Source: CAVVVS01 sp963751355 (GTDB lineage Bacteria > Bacteroidota > Ignavibacteria > Ignavibacteriales > Ignavibacteriaceae). Taken from it: a DNA stretch of 64,000 nt. The notes below the pieces were generated by a model. That model did no database searches. It saw only the letters and a list, made by a program, of their open reading frames with translations, and had not been told where the DNA came from. Each line of letters starts with the position of its first letter. The stretch's first letter is position 1. Below, one piece after another: positions 1 to 8,745 of the stretch. The translations under genes and the position numbers were made by a program. The DNA lies in the NCBI GenBank assembly GCA_963751355.1, contig CAVVVS010000014.1, positions 19,895-83,894 of the forward strand, given 5' to 3'.

Positions 1-782
1 TCTTCCATTTCAGCAAGCACTGTCTGAACAATATACTCAAGAAATTCTTCGGCGAGGTCCATATCGTCTTCCAAATTTGCAAAAGCAACTTCCGGCTCGA
101 CCATCCAGAACTCGGTAAGATGACGCCTGGTTTTGGATTTTTCCGCACGGAAAGTAGGACCGAAGTTATACGCCTTTCCTACCGCCATGCAGGCAGCCTC
201 GGCATATAATTGACCTGATTGTGTTAAGTAGGCTTTGCCCAAATCAAAATAATCTGTTTCAAACAAAGTTGAAGTTCCCTCGCATGCAGCGGGAGTAATA
301 ATTGGAGTATCAACCAGCGTAAACCCGCGGCCATCGAAGAAGTCGCGAATTGCTTTTATTATCCTGTGACGAATTTTTAGAATGGCGACTTGCTTGCTGG
401 ATCTTAACCAGAGATGACGGTTATCCATTAAAAATTCTACACCGTGATCTTTAGGGGTAATAGGATATTCATGAGTATCCGAAATTATTTTAAGATTCAC
501 GGCATCCATTTCATAACCGCCCGGGGCTCTAGGTTCTTCTTTTATTTTTCCGGTAACCTCGATAGAAGATTCCTGGCCCACATTACCGGCAAGCTCAAAT
601 ATTTCGGGTGTAACATTCCCTTTAAAATAAATACATTGAAGATACCCGGTTCCGTCTCTGAGTATCAAAAATTTAACCTTACCGCTGGATCTCTTATTAT
701 AGAGCCATCCTTTAAGGGTAACTTCTTCACCAACGTGAGTATTTAAATCTTTTATCAAAATATACCGCTTTTTATCAATCAT
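1..782 (-). CDS. asnS: Asparaginyl-tRNA synthetase (AsnRS), N-terminal 260 residues, cut by window edge
   Basis: Charges tRNA-Asn with asparagine in the cytoplasm. Translating the minus strand from the ATG at 782-780 gives an open frame to the window edge. It starts MIDKKRYILIKDLNTHVGEE, followed by an OB-fold anticodon-binding region (about residues 15-110). Then come the class II catalytic segments: PIITPAACEGTSTLFETDYF, YLTQSGQLYAEAACMAVG, and the motif 2 stretch FRAEKSKTRRHLTEFWMVEP. The HLTEFWM form and the AEKSKTRRH loop are of the AsnRS rather than the AspRS type. The C-terminal part, including motif 3, lies outside the window. No strong ribosome binding site is visible. The gene is divergent from amtB. 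Confidence 0.93.
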   Translation of the reverse strand, partial: MIDKKRYILIKDLNTHVGEEVTLKGWLYNKRSSGKVKFLILRDGTGYLQCIYFKGNVTPEIFELAGNVGQESSIEVTGKIKEEPRAPGGYEMDAVNLKIISDTHEYPITPKDHGVEFLMDNRHLWLRSSKQVAILKIRHRIIKAIRDFFDGRGFTLVDTPIITPAACEGTSTLFETDYFDLGKAYLTQSGQLYAEAACMAVGKAYNFGPTFRAEKSKTRRHLTEFWMVEPEVAFANLEDDMDLAEEFLEYIVQTVLAEME

Positions 783-1268
783 TATTTCAATTTTAAGTTT
801 CAAATATAAATAGCATGCTCAATAAAAGCAAAATAAGATGAGTTATATTCAGTCTGGCTTCCCCGTTATTAATTGAATTCTATTCTCTGTCACCGCCTAT
901 CAACTTCACAAAAATTATTCAAAGTGAAAATTTTTATAAAATTTTCTTGACTATTTAAGAGAAATTCCTTAATTACTAAAGCAATTTTAATTGTTTTCTT
1001 AATTTTATTAAGTAGACACACTGTTTTAGCTTATTATATAATGATTATTTCAATTATTTCTTAATATTGTTCTAATTTTTGGCTCAAAATAAAAAACAAT
1101 AATTAAATCCCCTCGTTCATAACGGTTAGAGGATTATTGTTTTTTTAAGAGAGATACTATAAAGATTTTGAATAACCTAACATGAAAATTTACCGGTGTG
1201 CTGCCGGACAAAGATTAAAAAAAATCATTAGGAAAAATAATTAACTAAAATACAAATGAGGAGGCACG
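783..1268. other. 486-bp divergent intergenic region between asnS and amtB
   Basis: Very AT-rich and without a credible ORF. It must hold promoters for both flanking genes, but no clean consensus could be picked out, including no convincing sigma-54 -24/-12 pair. The only strong structure is the hairpin and T-run listed separately at about 1098-1147. Confidence 0.6.
1098..1147 (+). promoter_or_regulatory. Hairpin followed by T-run in the amtB leader (attenuator or terminator-like)
   Basis: CAATAAT and ATTATTG arms enclose a CCTC/GAGG stem and an inner CGTT-cat-AACG mini-hairpin, directly followed by seven T residues. The structure lies about 120 nt upstream of amtB and no plus-strand gene precedes it. 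It could therefore be a transcription attenuator in the amtB leader, or simply a terminator for antisense or read-through transcription. Function is inferred from structure only. Confidence 0.4.
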
Positions 1269-2831
1269 ATGAAAATTCCTACATTCATTCGAAAATTGAT
1301 CTTTGTATCAATTATTGTTTCGATAACCACAATGGCATTACCCTCGCTGGCATACGCAGGCGGCGATCCTACCGGCGCTAAAACGGGTACCGTTGCGGAT
1401 GTTCCGGCAGCAAAGGCAGGGCAGCCTACCTTGCTCGAAGTTGCAGATGCCGTCGGCCATAATAGAATTGCAATGAACATCATCTGGACATTGTTAACAG
1501 GGTTCCTGGTAATGTTTATGCAAGCCGGGTTCGCAATGGTCGAAGGCGGGTTTACCAGGTCTAAAAATATTGCGCACACTATGGGTATGAACTTTATGAT
1601 TTACGGCATCGGTGTGCTGGGATTCTGGATATGCGGATTTGCAATAATGTTCGGAGGTGTTGGTGGAATAGCCAATCTCGGCGGAACGCCCGGCTTGACG
1701 AATGAATTGACTTTAACCTTATTCGGTAAATCTTTCGGACTTGCCGGATTCGCAGGTTTCTTTCTTAACAGCAGGGTGTATGACGTAGGCATTTTCACTT
1801 TATTTTTATTCCAGATGGTTTTTATGGATACAACGGCTACCATACCGACCGGCGCAATGGCTGAACGCTGGAAATTTACTGCTTTCATTGTTTACGGTTT
1901 CTTCATATCGATGATTGTATATCCTATTTTCGGCAATTGGGTTTGGGGCGGAGGATGGCTTGCTTCATTGGGAACCAATTTCGGTATAGGGCACGGTGAT
2001 GTCGATTTTGCGGGATCTTCCGTCGTTCACATGGTCGGAGGTGTTGCGGCATTAGCCGGCGCGATGGTGCTTGGTCCGAGACTCGGCAAGTATAATAAAG
2101 ACGGTTCTTCAAATGCTATTCCCGGTCATAATATTCCAATGGCAATAATCGGTACTTTTATACTGGCGTTCGGATGGTTCGGATTTAATCCCGGTTCAAC
2201 TTTAGCCGGTACCGATCTCCGTATTGCCGTAGTTGCAACCAACACAATGCTCGCTTCGGCAAGCGGCGCATTTGCGGCTACGGTTTATATGTGGTTTAAA
2301 TTTAAAAAGCCCGATCCGAGTATGATGGCAAACGGTATGCTTGCTGGTTTAGTCGCCATTACGGCACCTTGTGCTTTTGTTAATGCCGAATCATCTGTAT
2401 TAATCGGGGCGGTTGCAGGTGTACTGGTTGTTGCAGCGGTATTCTTCGTAGATCATAAATTAAAAATTGACGACCCGGTCGGTGCCATTGCAGTACACGG
2501 AGTAAACGGTTTTTGGGGTGTTCTCGCTCTCGGTTTATTTGCAGACGGCACTTACGGCGACGGCTGGAATGGTGTTTCCGGAACCGTCAGAGGTTTGTTT
2601 TACGGAGATCCCGGTCAATTCCTTGCAGAATTAATCGGCGGGATTGTTTGTTTTGTATTTGTATTTGTAACAATGTACGCATTCTTCAAAGCATGCGATA
2701 AACTCATGGGAATAAGAGTTTCCAAAAAAGATGAACTCGAAGGACTCGACATGCCCGAAATGGGAATTAAAGGCTACGAAGATGCACCTTCAGCTGCGAT
2801 AGAATATCAAACTGCAGCCGAAAGGGTTTGA
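1269..2831 (+). CDS. amtB: Ammonium transporter, Amt/MEP/Rh family, with signal peptide
   Basis: Inner-membrane channel for ammonium/ammonia uptake. The 520-residue product begins with a cleavable signal peptide (MKIPTFIRKLIFVSIIVSIT, ending ALPSLAYA), as in many Amt proteins. About 11 hydrophobic segments follow. Family signatures visible are MQAGFAMVEGGFTRSKN, DFAGSSVVHMVGG (first pore histidine near residue 252) and AIAVHGVNGFWG (second pore histidine near residue 409). The start is supported by GAGGAGG a few bases upstream of the ATG. No glnK/PII gene is adjacent. The only PII-like gene in the window sits beside the copper efflux genes at 47158, so regulation of this transporter by a neighbouring PII cannot be assumed. 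Confidence 0.96.
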   Translation: MKIPTFIRKLIFVSIIVSITTMALPSLAYAGGDPTGAKTGTVADVPAAKAGQPTLLEVADAVGHNRIAMNIIWTLLTGFLVMFMQAGFAMVEGGFTRSKNIAHTMGMNFMIYGIGVLGFWICGFAIMFGGVGGIANLGGTPGLTNELTLTLFGKSFGLAGFAGFFLNSRVYDVGIFTLFLFQMVFMDTTATIPTGAMAERWKFTAFIVYGFFISMIVYPIFGNWVWGGGWLASLGTNFGIGHGDVDFAGSSVVHMVGGVAALAGAMVLGPRLGKYNKDGSSNAIPGHNIPMAIIGTFILAFGWFGFNPGSTLAGTDLRIAVVATNTMLASASGAFAATVYMWFKFKKPDPSMMANGMLAGLVAITAPCAFVNAESSVLIGAVAGVLVVAAVFFVDHKLKIDDPVGAIAVHGVNGFWGVLALGLFADGTYGDGWNGVSGTVRGLFYGDPGQFLAELIGGIVCFVFVFVTMYAFFKACDKLMGIRVSKKDELEGLDMPEMGIKGYEDAPSAAIEYQTAAERV

Positions 2832-2852
2832 ATACAATTGACAATATTTTTA

Positions 2853-2890
2853 AACCCGGGAAGGAGTACTTAATTTTTTCCCGGTTAATT
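2853..2890 (+). terminator. Probable terminator after amtB
   Basis: AACCCGGGAA (2853-2862) pairs with TTCCCGGTT (2878-2886) with one bulged C. The loop is T-rich and the stem is followed by AATTT. Its position 20 nt after the amtB stop fits a transcription terminator, although the trailing U-tract is poor. Confidence 0.5.
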
Positions 2891-2962
2891 TAGCGGTACA
2901 TTTAAAAATAGTAATAGTTTTATTGATTCTCATATGTGCTCAAATCTCCTTAGTTGCGCACA

Positions 2963-2995
2963 GGTCATGCCGGATTTGCTCCTTCCGGCATGACC
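2963..2995. repeat. 12-bp perfect inverted repeat, intergenic
   Basis: GGTCATGCCGGA (2963-2974) and TCCGGCATGACC (2984-2995) form a perfect 12-bp GC-rich stem with a 9-nt loop. There is no following T-run, so it is more like a REP-type intergenic palindrome than an intrinsic terminator. Confidence 0.6.
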
Positions 2996-3089
2996 GATTA
3001 AAATCAATGGAATGAATCACGGGGCAAGTTCCTAACCCTCTGCCGCCGCAAGCAGCGGAGAATTATATTCCATATTCTAGTCCGGTGAA

Positions 3090-3107
3090 TCCCGAAAGCT
3101 TTCGGGA
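3090..3107. repeat. 18-bp perfect palindrome TCCCGAAAGCTTTCGGGA
   Basis: Self-complementary over all 18 bases. It lies in the 415-bp gene-free stretch between amtB and the convergent sugar transferase. It may be an operator-like site or part of a dispersed intergenic element. A related half (CCCGAAAG) occurs in the intergenic repeat near 17297. Confidence 0.55.
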
Positions 3108-3246
3108 GAAGACGAATAAAAAATAGTTCCCTCAGCTTACTTCAGGTATTTACTCTGCTGTTACGGACCACTCCGTGAGAGATATGAGTTAACACCGGTC
3201 ATAGTATGGACCATGGCTGACAAGAAATATTAGCAAAAGGATGATC

Positions 3247-3873
3247 TTAGGGCTTTCCCTTCTTCAAAAAAATAGAATCAGAATGCGAAGCTGTAATTAA
3301 TATTAAAGCAGTCTTAAGTAAAATTTTAAAGTCAAACATTATCGATTGATGTAAATCGTAATACTCATCAAACTCAACTAAATTTTTCGTTCCTTTTGAT
3401 CTGTCTCCGAACACCTGCCAGTACCCGGTTATTCCCGGGGTTGAACAAATATCGGTTCTTCTGTAATAATAATCCGGCTGGGTGTTTTCCATTATTTTTA
3501 AATCAGAAGCTAATAACGGGCGGGGGCCTACCAATGACATCTCCCCTTTTATAACATTTATCAATTGAAGTATTTCATCAATACCGGTTTTACGAAGCCA
3601 ACTGCAGAATAACGGAACTCTTGTCCTTAATTCTTCCTTAAAAAAAAGATCACCGGATATTTTTTTTAATCCTTTAAATTTATGGTTACTTTTTATTGTT
3701 CTTATCTTAAATATTTGAATTCCTAGTTTTTCAAGGGTGATTTTTCTTTCCTGTAATATCACCGGTTTTTGTCCCGTAATTATTAAAACCAGAATTAATA
3801 TTATTACGATAAAAGGAATTCCCGCTGTTAATATAATTAAGGAGGAAATCAAATCAATAATTCTTTTAGTCAT
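3247..3873 (-). CDS. Polyprenyl-phosphate sugar-1-phosphate transferase (bacterial sugar transferase family)
   Basis: Transfers a sugar-1-phosphate from a nucleotide sugar to undecaprenyl phosphate, the first step of exopolysaccharide, O-antigen or glycan assembly at the inner membrane. The 208-residue product has a single N-terminal re-entrant/membrane helix (residues about 10-35). It carries the family core: an Asp-Glu pair in RKTGIDEILQL, then INVIKGEMSLVGPRPLL, and near the end TPGITGYWQV. This is the short PglC/WcaJ-C-terminal form. No glycosyltransferases are adjacent, so the sugar and pathway cannot be assigned. No clear Shine-Dalgarno sequence precedes the ATG. Confidence 0.9.
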   Translation of the reverse strand: MTKRIIDLISSLIILTAGIPFIVIILILVLIITGQKPVILQERKITLEKLGIQIFKIRTIKSNHKFKGLKKISGDLFFKEELRTRVPLFCSWLRKTGIDEILQLINVIKGEMSLVGPRPLLASDLKIMENTQPDYYYRRTDICSTPGITGYWQVFGDRSKGTKNLVEFDEYYDLHQSIMFDFKILLKTALILITASHSDSIFLKKGKP

Positions 3874-4209
3874 ATTAATTATAATTTAGAAATCGAAAAT
3901 AAAAAACAGGGAAAGCGGCATAAGTTGTTTACTCTTTTATAACTACAAACAAAAATTTTACAAACAAACATCACTTTCCTGATGAATAAAAATAAGCAAA
4001 AAATTGGATATAAAACAAAATCAGTTAAACGAAATATTTCCAACGGAAAAAAGTAACGAGGCAAAGTTCAGCAATGTAAAAGCAATATTATCGATTATAT
4101 TATCATCATTGACTGAAATAAACCGGGCTGCACGTATATAAAACTTTAAAACCGATAAATTGGTAAAGAATCTATTAAGTTTAAGAAAAACCTAAATAAA
4201 GATGTTTGA
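3874..4209. other. Gene-free stretch upstream of the sugar transferase
   Basis: AT-rich, with only short reading frames in shadow positions. It should contain the promoter of the minus-strand sugar transferase. Nothing specific was recognised. Confidence 0.5.
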
Positions 4210-4464
4210 GGTCAGAGATTGAAAAAGTTAGGACAAAGAGGTTTGTTGAAATTTCAAGAATATAAATTTGTAAAAAGGAAAGAGTGGATAAGGGAAAGTC
4301 ACTTGAAAAGTCTAATGATAGATAACGATTCGACGGTACAAATAGACTACGGGAATCAGCAAGGAGAGGCAAAAGGTTATAATCCGGTAAAAAAAGGCGC
4401 CAAGTGTTATCATCCATTATTAGCCTTTATAAGTGAGCTAAAGCTGATGGTCAACAATAGATAA
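4210..4464 (+). pseudogene. IS1380-family transposase fragment
   Basis: About 80 codons read LKSLMIDNDSTVQIDYGNQQ then GYNPVKKGAKCYHPLLAFIS. This matches the first catalytic aspartate region (D-S-T-V) and the GYNPxKxGxxxYHPLLAF block of IS1380-type transposases, which are normally about 430-480 residues. Both ends are missing: there is an in-frame stop just upstream at 4207, and homology ends at LMVNNR* (4462-4464). The fragment abuts the tail of a T9SS gene, so it is a dead insertion-sequence remnant. Confidence 0.7.
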
Positions 4465-4513
4465 AGAAGCCGGCAATTTTATTCAAACAAGAAAAATGGT
4501 TTTGATTAAATAA
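4463..4513 (+). pseudogene. Orphan tail of a T9SS sorting domain
   Basis: Frame KEAGNFIQTRKMVLIK then stop (stop at 4511-4513) equals the last residues of the sorting domains in the neighbouring genes, e.g. EAGNFVQTRKMTLLK at the end of the gene at 5012. It starts exactly where the transposase fragment stops. This suggests that an insertion or deletion event removed the rest of a T9SS cargo gene here. Confidence 0.7.
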
Positions 4514-5011
4514 CAATTAACTACCTACGATTTACGACAAACTAAAAAGGCTCAGGCAACTAAGCCCTTCTTTGGTAAACTCTATTAGACATTTCTATAA
4601 ATCTGTTTTCTTTAAGTAAAGAACTTAACTTAATGGGAGAATAAATAATCAATTCTTATATGTAAACCGATTAGATAATAAGCAGCGAAATCTCCTTTAT
4701 GAAAAATTTATTAACTAAAGACATCAGTAGTAGTTACTGACAGAATGGACATATTTACGCATCTGGTTTAAATTATAAATAGCACAGTGCTAATAATCAA
4801 AAAAAACGAATGTATTACGTGGCGTAAGATTTGATATTAATACAATATAAAACCGGAGAGCATTATGTGTTATTATCAAACTAATTGATGACTAACCGTG
4901 TTTGCTTAAAAATGTAGTCTCTTATTCATCCTTTTGATCGATTGCGTTTTCAACCACCTCTTCACACCTTTATCCCGATTTTAAAAAACGATTAATTTTA
5001 AGGGGACTACT
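4514..5011. other. Gene-free stretch before the first intact T9SS cargo gene
   Basis: About 500 bp, AT-rich, no credible coding frame. It presumably contains the promoter of the gene at 5012, which has a clear AAGGGG ribosome binding site. Confidence 0.5.
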
Positions 5012-6376
5012 ATGAACAAACAAATTACTTTTTCCAAAGTATTTAACCAATGTCTGCGCTTTATGGTAATTATGCTAATAGCTATTTTGACTGTAATACC
5101 TAATACTTTTTCTCAAACAGTATATCCCAACCCTTCACCAGTAGATTTATTATCGGCTGGTAATTTCAGAATTCTGGCTTCAAGTGCCAGCACCATTGTT
5201 CCTCCAGCAATTGTGACCGGTAATGTAGGCGCTACCACGGTAACCAATTCAGGAACTGTAAACGGAAATTTTGGAGGTACAACTGTGACAAATAGCGGAT
5301 ATGTAACGGGTAATCTTTGGGGAACCACTGTAACCAATACCGGAACATGTGATGGAACCACAACAATCGGAACAAACACTGAGGTACCGCAAGCCCAATC
5401 TGATTATGCACTTGTATATAACGGCATTGTTGGACGTACTGCTGATAGTAGTTTAGCTACAGGCACAGATTTAGGAGGAAAAACACTTGGCCGCGGAATT
5501 TATGAATCGGCAGGATCTTTTATCATAAACGGTTCACTAACACTAACGGGTACATCAACCGATATCTTTATCTTCAAGATGATTAGCACTCTTTCACCGG
5601 CCGTAGGTAGTAATGTTGTTCTTACCGGAGGTGCAATAGCATCAAATGTTTATTGGCAGGTTGGTAGTTCAACATTTATTAATGGAGATTTTAAAGGAAA
5701 CATACTTGCTTACGCAGCTATTACACAAAATGCAGGCGCATCTATAGACGGCAATTTATATACAAGAACTTCCTATATTGATATAAACGGCACTTCTGTA
5801 TTACCTGTGGAACTCTCTTCTTTCTCCGCTTCAACAATTGGCTCGACTGTTAAATTAAGCTGGAATACAGCAACTGAAACTAATAATTATGGATTTGAGA
5901 TTGGACGCAGGGTCGGCAGTCCGCATTCCACAGTCGGCAATTATGAAAAAATAGGTTTTGTTAATGGTAACGGAAACAGCAACTCACCAAAGGATTATTC
6001 TTTTGTAGATACCAAAGTAAGCACAGGGAATTATTTATACAGACTAAAACAAATTGATAATAACGGTCAGTTTGAATACTCAAAAACAATTGAAGTCGAT
6101 TTCAATTCTCTAAATAATTTTGAGTTAAGTCAGAATTATCCTAATCCATTTAATCCAAGCACAACAATTCGTTTCAATTTACCCGAAGCAAGTATGGTAA
6201 AGCTTACGATCTTTAACATAATCGGGCAAGAAATAAGAACACTTGTCAATGAATTCAAAGAATCCGGGGTAAATATCATTAACTTTGACGCAAGCAGTCT
6301 TAACAGCGGAATATATATTTACAAAATAGAAGCCGGTAATTTTGTTCAAACAAGAAAAATGACTTTGCTTAAATAA
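5012..6376 (+). CDS. Secreted DUF3494 (ice-binding-like) protein with T9SS sorting domain
   Basis: 454 residues. A signal peptide (hydrophobic run ending NTFSQ, about residues 1-35) precedes a DUF3494 beta-solenoid domain (about 38-255). That domain has the family's typical order: LLSAGNFRILASS, repeated TVTNSG turns, LGGKTLGRGIYESAGSF, DIFIFKM, ASNVYWQVG and GNILAYAAITQNAGASIDG. A linker beta-sandwich (VELSSFSASTIGSTVKLSWN) follows, then the type A sorting domain (about 370-454: NYPNPFNPSTTIRFNLPEAS ... QTRKMTLLK). The product should be exported by Sec, passed through the outer membrane by T9SS, and surface-anchored or released. DUF3494 proteins include ice-binding proteins and adhesins, and which role applies here is not visible. 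Residues VGSPHSTVGN are encoded by a 7-bp tandem repeat at 5912-5939. Confidence 0.88.
   Translation: MNKQITFSKVFNQCLRFMVIMLIAILTVIPNTFSQTVYPNPSPVDLLSAGNFRILASSASTIVPPAIVTGNVGATTVTNSGTVNGNFGGTTVTNSGYVTGNLWGTTVTNTGTCDGTTTIGTNTEVPQAQSDYALVYNGIVGRTADSSLATGTDLGGKTLGRGIYESAGSFIINGSLTLTGTSTDIFIFKMISTLSPAVGSNVVLTGGAIASNVYWQVGSSTFINGDFKGNILAYAAITQNAGASIDGNLYTRTSYIDINGTSVLPVELSSFSASTIGSTVKLSWNTATETNNYGFEIGRRVGSPHSTVGNYEKIGFVNGNGNSNSPKDYSFVDTKVSTGNYLYRLKQIDNNGQFEYSKTIEVDFNSLNNFELSQNYPNPFNPSTTIRFNLPEASMVKLTIFNIIGQEIRTLVNEFKESGVNIINFDASSLNSGIYIYKIEAGNFVQTRKMTLLK
5912..5939 (+). repeat. Four 7-bp tandem units (GTCNNCA-type) inside a coding sequence
   Basis: Units GTCGGCA, GTCCGCA, TTCCACA, GTCGGCA encode the loop VGSPHSTVG just before the sorting domain. 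The same four-unit arrangement occurs at the homologous place at 11761-11788. At that position the paralogue at 6577 carries a different repeat. Confidence 0.75.
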
Positions 6377-6576
6377 TTCAAAAGTAAAAATTCAAACAAG
6401 CCCATATAACTGAGCCTTTTTGAATTTGAGCAGACCTCGATGACCGATTATATAATAAATGCTGCTAAGCGAAAGATAACAACAATAATAAATATGTTGA
6501 TATAATAGCAAACCCTTATTTCAACAAGGAAATCATTTCGGTATGCAAACGGGGTATATAATAATCAGGGGAACTT

Positions 6577-8529
6577 ATGAAAAATGTTTTAATAATAATC
6601 TCGCTATTTTTTTTACATAGTTTGCTTTTTAATGAAGTGATTTTTCCGCAGAGCTATGCTTCCATGTATGTAACAACAAATAATACACAATCAGGGATAA
6701 CTGGCTGGAAAGTAATAAGCGGATTTACAACAGGAGAATTAAGCAGTGATTTCAGTTTTACATCAAACAGACTGACAAAATCTATTTCATCATCAACTGC
6801 ATTATATCTTGTCAGTTTTTCCGCGAGTTTCGGAGGAACAACTACCGGATTATGGAATATAGGAGTATCAGTTAACGGAGCTGATCCAAGCGATTTAAGA
6901 ATAGGCAGATATTTAGCAAACAATGATACAGGCAATGTTTCAGCAGGAGCTTACATATCTTTAGCGCCAGGTGATTCTTTGTCCTTAAAAATACTTCCAT
7001 TCGGCACTGCAAATTTAACTACTTCTTTTGCTTCCGTATGTTTGGTTAGGATTGAAGATATTGCCTCTTATAATTCTTATGCCGAAATGGGTTTTAACAA
7101 TAGTTCTGCTTCCATTACCTTAAATAATTCGTACTTAACAATAACTAATGCATTGTTTACAGGGACAAACCTAATAGATTGGACACATTCAGCAGGTGTA
7201 TTAACCGCAGGACCCGGTTCAGAAGGGATTTATCTTGTGTCGGCTTCATTCAATTTTAACGGTTTGGCAAATACTAGTTACTCGGTGGGAATTTCTCTGA
7301 ATAATGGTAACCCAACTAATATTATCGGTTCAAGAAAAATAGGTACTAGCAACGATATTGGAAATATTTCAGTTTGGGGCCTCATCTCCATCTCAGATGG
7401 AAACACAATTCGTTTAAAAGCTAAATCAAGTGCCATCAACAAATCAATTACTATTAAGCATTGTCATATATATTTGACTAAAATAAATGGATCGGGAATA
7501 TCTTTGGAAAATTATCCGTATGCAAGTATGATTGTTTCTAATACTTCACCTACTCCAATAGTCCTAACTGCTGGAATCAATAACAAAATCACAGGTTACT
7601 CAAATAATATTACGGACAATAATTATTGGAATTTTAATAGTAGTGAATTTTTACCAATTGGAGTGTCAGCAGGATATTACAGAATTAATTATTATATATC
7701 TTACTCGACCAATCCAGCTTCAACAGTTAAATTTGCGGTCTTTAAAAATAACGTTGAAATCCTTCAGTTAGTAAGTGAACGAACGACATCATCAACTGAT
7801 AGGGGCTCGGTTGGAGCCAATGGTATAATCTTAATCGAAATTCCTACGGATAGAATACGATTAACTGCTACTCCCCTAGCTAATGCGGATTTAAGTGTCT
7901 ATAGTAGCCGCTTATGTTTGAGCAGAATTGAAAAAACAAGTGATACTCCGCTTCCTGTAGAACTCTCATCTTTTTCTGCAACAATGATTGGTTCAACTAT
8001 TAAGTTAAGCTGGAAGACAGCAACAGAAGTAAAAAATTATGGCTTTGATGTTGAACGCAATGTTCACACTTCGACTCCGCTCAGTGTGACAAATTGGGAA
8101 AAATTAGGATTTGTAAATGGTAACGGAAATTCAAACTCACCCAAAAATTATTCTTTTATAGATACCAAAGTTAGCACTGGAAAATATTCATACAGACTAA
8201 AACAAATTGATAATAATGGTCAGTTTGAATACTCAAAAACAATTGAAGTTGATTTTAATGCTCCGAATAATTTTGAGTTGAGTCAGAACTATCTAAATCC
8301 ATTCAATCCAACCACAACAATTCGTTTCAACTTACCCGAAGCAAGCATAGTTAAGCTTAGGATTTTTAACATACTCGGGCAGGAAATAAGAACACTAGTA
8401 AACGAGTTTAAGGAATCAGGCACACATACAATAAACTTTAACGCTTCTGAACTTAGCAGCGGAATGTACATATACAAAATAGAAGCCGGTAGTTTTGTTC
8501 AAACAAGAAAGATGACTTTGCTTAAATAG
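6577..8529 (+). CDS. Secreted protein with three tandem beta-sandwich repeats and T9SS sorting domain
   Basis: 650 residues with an N-terminal signal peptide (FLHSLLFNEVIFPQ). Three related blocks of about 140 residues follow (about 25-160, 165-305, 315-460). Each has a pattern such as YLVSFSASFGG ... NIGVSVNG ... SLAPGDSLSLKI ... CLVRIE, which resembles C1q/TNF-like jelly-roll or phage head-fibre modules. The linker beta-sandwich and sorting domain (NYLNPFNPTTTIRFNLPEAS ... TRKMTLLK) close the protein. Note L for P in the NYPNPFNP signature. A strong GGGGAA ribosome binding site precedes the ATG. The role is probably surface adhesion or structure, with no catalytic signature seen. Confidence 0.82.
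   Translation: MKNVLIIISLFFLHSLLFNEVIFPQSYASMYVTTNNTQSGITGWKVISGFTTGELSSDFSFTSNRLTKSISSSTALYLVSFSASFGGTTTGLWNIGVSVNGADPSDLRIGRYLANNDTGNVSAGAYISLAPGDSLSLKILPFGTANLTTSFASVCLVRIEDIASYNSYAEMGFNNSSASITLNNSYLTITNALFTGTNLIDWTHSAGVLTAGPGSEGIYLVSASFNFNGLANTSYSVGISLNNGNPTNIIGSRKIGTSNDIGNISVWGLISISDGNTIRLKAKSSAINKSITIKHCHIYLTKINGSGISLENYPYASMIVSNTSPTPIVLTAGINNKITGYSNNITDNNYWNFNSSEFLPIGVSAGYYRINYYISYSTNPASTVKFAVFKNNVEILQLVSERTTSSTDRGSVGANGIILIEIPTDRIRLTATPLANADLSVYSSRLCLSRIEKTSDTPLPVELSSFSATMIGSTIKLSWKTATEVKNYGFDVERNVHTSTPLSVTNWEKLGFVNGNGNSNSPKNYSFIDTKVSTGKYSYRLKQIDNNGQFEYSKTIEVDFNAPNNFELSQNYLNPFNPTTTIRFNLPEASIVKLRIFNILGQEIRTLVNEFKESGTHTINFNASELSSGMYIYKIEAGSFVQTRKMTLLK
8064..8089 (+). repeat. Dispersed-type inverted repeat inserted in frame in a coding loop
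   Basis: TCACACT (8064-8070) and AGTGTGA (8083-8089) flank CTTCGACTCCGCTC. This is the form of a repeat commonly seen between genes in this bacterial group. Here it encodes VHTSTPLSVTN in the loop just before the sorting domain. Confidence 0.6.
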
Positions 8530-8553
8530 CAATAAACTACCAGCTGATAAGAA

Positions 8554-8591
8554 GTCTGCAATAAATTCAATTATGCGAAATTATTGCAGAC
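8554..8591 (+). terminator. 11-bp perfect hairpin downstream of T9SS gene (copy 1)
   Basis: GTCTGCAATAA (8554-8564) pairs perfectly with TTATTGCAGAC (8581-8591), 24 nt after the stop codon. The identical stem recurs 24 nt after the next T9SS gene at 12250-12287. It lacks a strong T-run, so it could be a terminator or an mRNA 3'-end stabiliser. Confidence 0.5.
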
Positions 8592-8745
8592 TATTACAGT
8601 TAAATATAGAAGATTATGTATTTAACGCTGCATAGTGCGGAGCAGAGAGATTTTAGGGAACTTAAAATCTATTGAAATAAACTAATTGAAAATAAAAATT
8701 CAAAATGGGGAAAAGTATAAAACCCCTCAAAAGAAAGATGAATAA

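Noticed and set aside
1098..1147. Glutamine (glnA-type) riboswitch upstream of amtB
   Set aside because: A CGTTCAT-like start is present, but the conserved GGAAGUA-type core and P1 closing stem of that riboswitch are not.
5912..5939. CRISPR-like or VNTR array
   Set aside because: Only four 7-bp units with no spacers; it is a short coding tandem repeat.
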